Below, piece by piece: positions 14,132 to 16,042 of a DNA stretch of 16,042 bases. The DNA comes from Acidobacteriota bacterium (GTDB lineage Bacteria; Acidobacteriota; Terriglobia; UBA7540), in contig JAKAWN010000126.1 in NCBI GenBank assembly GCA_021827245.1, positions 1 through 16,042 on the forward strand, written 5' to 3'. Made by a program: the position numbers and the translations under genes. The stretch's first letter is position 1, and the number at the start of each line of letters is the position of its first letter. The notes under the pieces were generated by a model. That model was not told the DNA's origin. It ran no database searches and saw only the letters and a program-made list of their open reading frames with translations.

Positions 14132-15790
14132 TCACTTGACTACCATCACCCCGTGCGGCGGCAGGTAAAAAGCATTCCCGTTGTTAGTGACCTCGGTTTC
14201 GGACGTTCCGAACAACTTCAGGTATTTTGCCGCCGCCTTGCCGCGGCCGCTCAGGTGACACGTGACCGGCAGTTCGGTGAAGTTCGCAATTCCAACGCGC
14301 TCGTGCATTGGGAAGATGGCCACTCGCGGCGGAGCATCGAGCGAGACCGGCACAAACCGACCCACCGCAGTGCGGAGTTTCCTGAGCGCAGCGCGCGTCT
14401 GGGGATCCAGTTGAGTGATCTGGTCGTTGGCATCGACGTATGCCAGCCGCGGCAACCGCTCCGAAAAGACGATGATCTTTCCACTCCCCTCTGGGACCTG
14501 CTTGAAAAGTTCATCCTTCGCCAGGGCGATCTTATTGTCCGGCGTAAGGCGAGGGTCGGCATTCAGGCGATGAGCCAGGGACTCACTGATGAAAGCCGTC
14601 CCGCCTTCTTGCAGGAATTGTTCCAGCTCCGGAACAAAATCCGTGTCGCCCAGGGCATGGGCTGTGAACAGCGCTGCCCGTGACTTTGCAGGAAAGTGCG
14701 CCGTGGGGAGAAGCGGAATGCCGATCATTCCAATCTCGTCAAAGATGTAAGGTTCGTCGCCGGGATTGCTGTTGGGAGGCTTGTAGGCAGGAATGCCTTC
14801 CCAACCACCGACAAGCTTGGCCAGCCGGTCGAGTTGCGGGCGATCGGCGGCCAGCTTTTCGGCCTGCGCGCGATACTCGTTGGAGGCCAGATCGCCATAG
14901 TGAAAAAGCATCACCTCCGGCGCTCCAGCAAGGACGGTCACATAAGCCTGATCCATGTAGAGCGTGGGGTCGGTGCCATAGGGATCAAACCAGCCGCCAC
15001 CTTCTTTGGGTCCGGCAATGTCGTTGAGCCAGCGGTAAAGGAAAAAGCCTCGATACTGCTGCGTGTGTCCCCACTGGTTGGAGCTGGGGTCCCGAAGCTC
15101 GGTGCCCACCCAGATGCGGTCGTAGAGCGCCGTCTCCTTGTCCACCACGTAGCCGCGGTTTTGGAATTTGTCATACCACTGCGGGAATTTCAGGATGATC
15201 TTGACGTGGGGGTTGACCGACCGTGCCGCTCCCAGGACGTACTTGCGGCTCATTTCGAGCATCAGCTTGTCACGGTATTGTGTCCAGCTCATTTTGCCCT
15301 TCGCAGCCGCGCATTCCGAGCATGTGCAGTCGGTGAAGAAGAAATCATCAATCATGATTTCGTTGAACATGCTGGCGGCATAGCGGAAGATTTCGGCGAG
15401 ATGCTCCTGGTTGTGGCGGTTGGTGTAGCAGGCTGCGACCTTCCAGCCGGTTGAGGGCTTGCCAAGGTCGGTGGTGGTGACACAGCCGGAAACCTCGAGT
15501 CCGGCATGCCGGAAGAAGTCGCGCGAGGCCTTGAGCGTATCGGCATTGGCCTGATAGCCGTCACGGAAAACCTCCAGGTAAACCTTGGTGATTCCCATGC
15601 GGCGGCAGAATCCCAGCGCTTGCTCGCGCCCGGCGGGCGTTGAAAGATGGTCGCGAACGTCCTGAGCTGTGAAAAGCGTTTCCCATTGGACTGCCTGGGC
15701 AGCGGGGGCAACCATGAGAAGCAGCAGAAACCAGACGGGAACAAAGCGTAAAAGGCGGCATATTTTGGGCCGGCAATTAGAAGAATACAT
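14132..15790 (-). CDS. Secreted TIM-barrel glycosidase-like protein
   Basis: This 552-residue protein has a signal peptide (MYSSNC... to AQA, cleavage after residue 33) and looks like a glycoside-hydrolase-type TIM barrel over about 40-300: LGFCRRMGITKVYLEVFRDG, a paired Asp at 148-149 in IMIDDFFF and LKFPQWYDKF. A Cys cluster (Cys155, 157, 160) in DCTCSEC follows the paired Asp. A second domain (about 350-465) resembles the GATase-like domain of GH42 enzymes, with LFTAHALGDTDFVPELEQFLQEGGTAFIS. The last 60 residues form a beta-rich domain. The ATG at 15790 has GGAG 6 nt upstream. A substrate cannot be deduced, and catalytic residues are only guesses. Transcription is towards the small membrane protein. 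Confidence 0.75.
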   Translation of the reverse strand: MYSSNCRPKICRLLRFVPVWFLLLLMVAPAAQAVQWETLFTAQDVRDHLSTPAGREQALGFCRRMGITKVYLEVFRDGYQANADTLKASRDFFRHAGLEVSGCVTTTDLGKPSTGWKVAACYTNRHNQEHLAEIFRYAASMFNEIMIDDFFFTDCTCSECAAAKGKMSWTQYRDKLMLEMSRKYVLGAARSVNPHVKIILKFPQWYDKFQNRGYVVDKETALYDRIWVGTELRDPSSNQWGHTQQYRGFFLYRWLNDIAGPKEGGGWFDPYGTDPTLYMDQAYVTVLAGAPEVMLFHYGDLASNEYRAQAEKLAADRPQLDRLAKLVGGWEGIPAYKPPNSNPGDEPYIFDEIGMIGIPLLPTAHFPAKSRAALFTAHALGDTDFVPELEQFLQEGGTAFISESLAHRLNADPRLTPDNKIALAKDELFKQVPEGSGKIIVFSERLPRLAYVDANDQITQLDPQTRAALRKLRTAVGRFVPVSLDAPPRVAIFPMHERVGIANFTELPVTCHLSGRGKAAAKYLKLFGTSETEVTNNGNAFYLPPHGVMVVK

Positions 15791-15928
15791 CCTTTGCTCC
15801 AAAACGTGTCAAGAGTGTGCGACGGAAGGCCGTCGCCACTGGCGGGACTGAGCCAGAGAACGGAAAGCACAAGAAAGAATAACACTGCACGGACCAGACT
15901 GCAACGGTTCACGGAAGGCCTGTCAAAG

Positions 15929-15973
15929 CTCTTTAGAAATGTCCCCTTGGTTAACTCATTAGAAGTGTCCCCT
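15929..15973. repeat. Tandem 19-bp direct repeat, 26-bp period, at the right edge
   Basis: CTCTTTAGAAATGTCCCCT (15929-15947) recurs as CTCATTAGAAGTGTCCCCT (15955-15973), with two differences. A very T-rich stretch follows to the window end. Short direct repeats of this kind are found near the ends of some insertion sequences such as IS21-like elements; here the element, if any, would lie beyond the window. Confidence 0.6.
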
Positions 15974-16042
15974 CTTTGTCGTTCCTGTTTTTCTGTTTTT
16001 TCTCTCTTTCTTTGGTTTTGTTGTTTCTGATTTCTTCGTGGG

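Noticed and set aside
14696..15454. 252-residue plus-strand frame opposite the secreted barrel gene
   Set aside because: The minus frame has a signal peptide, ribosome-binding site and coherent domains; the plus frame has none.
1..16042. CRISPR array, rRNA or tRNA genes, or a defence island
   Set aside because: No regularly spaced repeats beyond the two copies at the right edge, no cloverleaf and no nuclease or toxin-antitoxin motif were seen on either strand.

Overview
The window reads as chromosomal DNA from a Gram-negative (diderm) bacterium with moderately high GC. Acidobacteriota is my best guess. The hints are a cell-wall amidase followed directly by a GerMN-domain protein, RNase PH and RdgB; a coproheme-decarboxylase-type chlorite dismutase protein; several lipoproteins; and a secreted TIM-barrel protein paired with a small membrane protein. 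This is inference from gene content; no marker gene fixes the taxon.

Left half, plus strand (1-5752). A tightly packed set starts with a potassium-channel-like protein carrying a TrkA/RCK regulatory domain, cut off by the window edge. It is followed by the bifunctional NAD(P)H-hydrate repair enzyme (4-nt overlap), the tRNA t6A ATPase TsaE, an ABC-transport auxiliary lipoprotein that overlaps tsaE, and a short-chain dehydrogenase with FabI/FabL enoyl-ACP-reductase features. After a gap of about 260 bp with a candidate promoter comes ispH (isoprenoid synthesis).

Right half, minus strand (5860-16042), converging on ispH. In transcription order from the right: a secreted TIM-barrel, glycosidase-like protein; a His-containing small membrane protein coupled to it; then an amidase / GerMN / rph / rdgB group joining envelope, RNA-processing and nucleotide-sanitation genes; an OmpA-family lipoprotein; a coproheme decarboxylase (ChdC/HemQ) with a 3-hydroxyisobutyrate-dehydrogenase-family enzyme behind it; and endonuclease III (nth). 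The two larger gaps flank the OmpA gene. The one on its 3' side (8256-8568) is full of inverted repeats and probably holds the ChdC promoter.

Most of the window is housekeeping, and I see no defence island, CRISPR array, rRNA or tRNA. The points most worth a second look are an amidase whose third zinc ligand appears to be Asp instead of His, the coupled secreted glycosidase-like/membrane pair, a palindromic operator-like site at the predicted ChdC transcription start, a stem-loop-rich intergenic stretch, a channel with an altered selectivity filter and no visible first membrane helix, and a tandem 19-bp repeat at the right edge that may mark the end of a mobile element.
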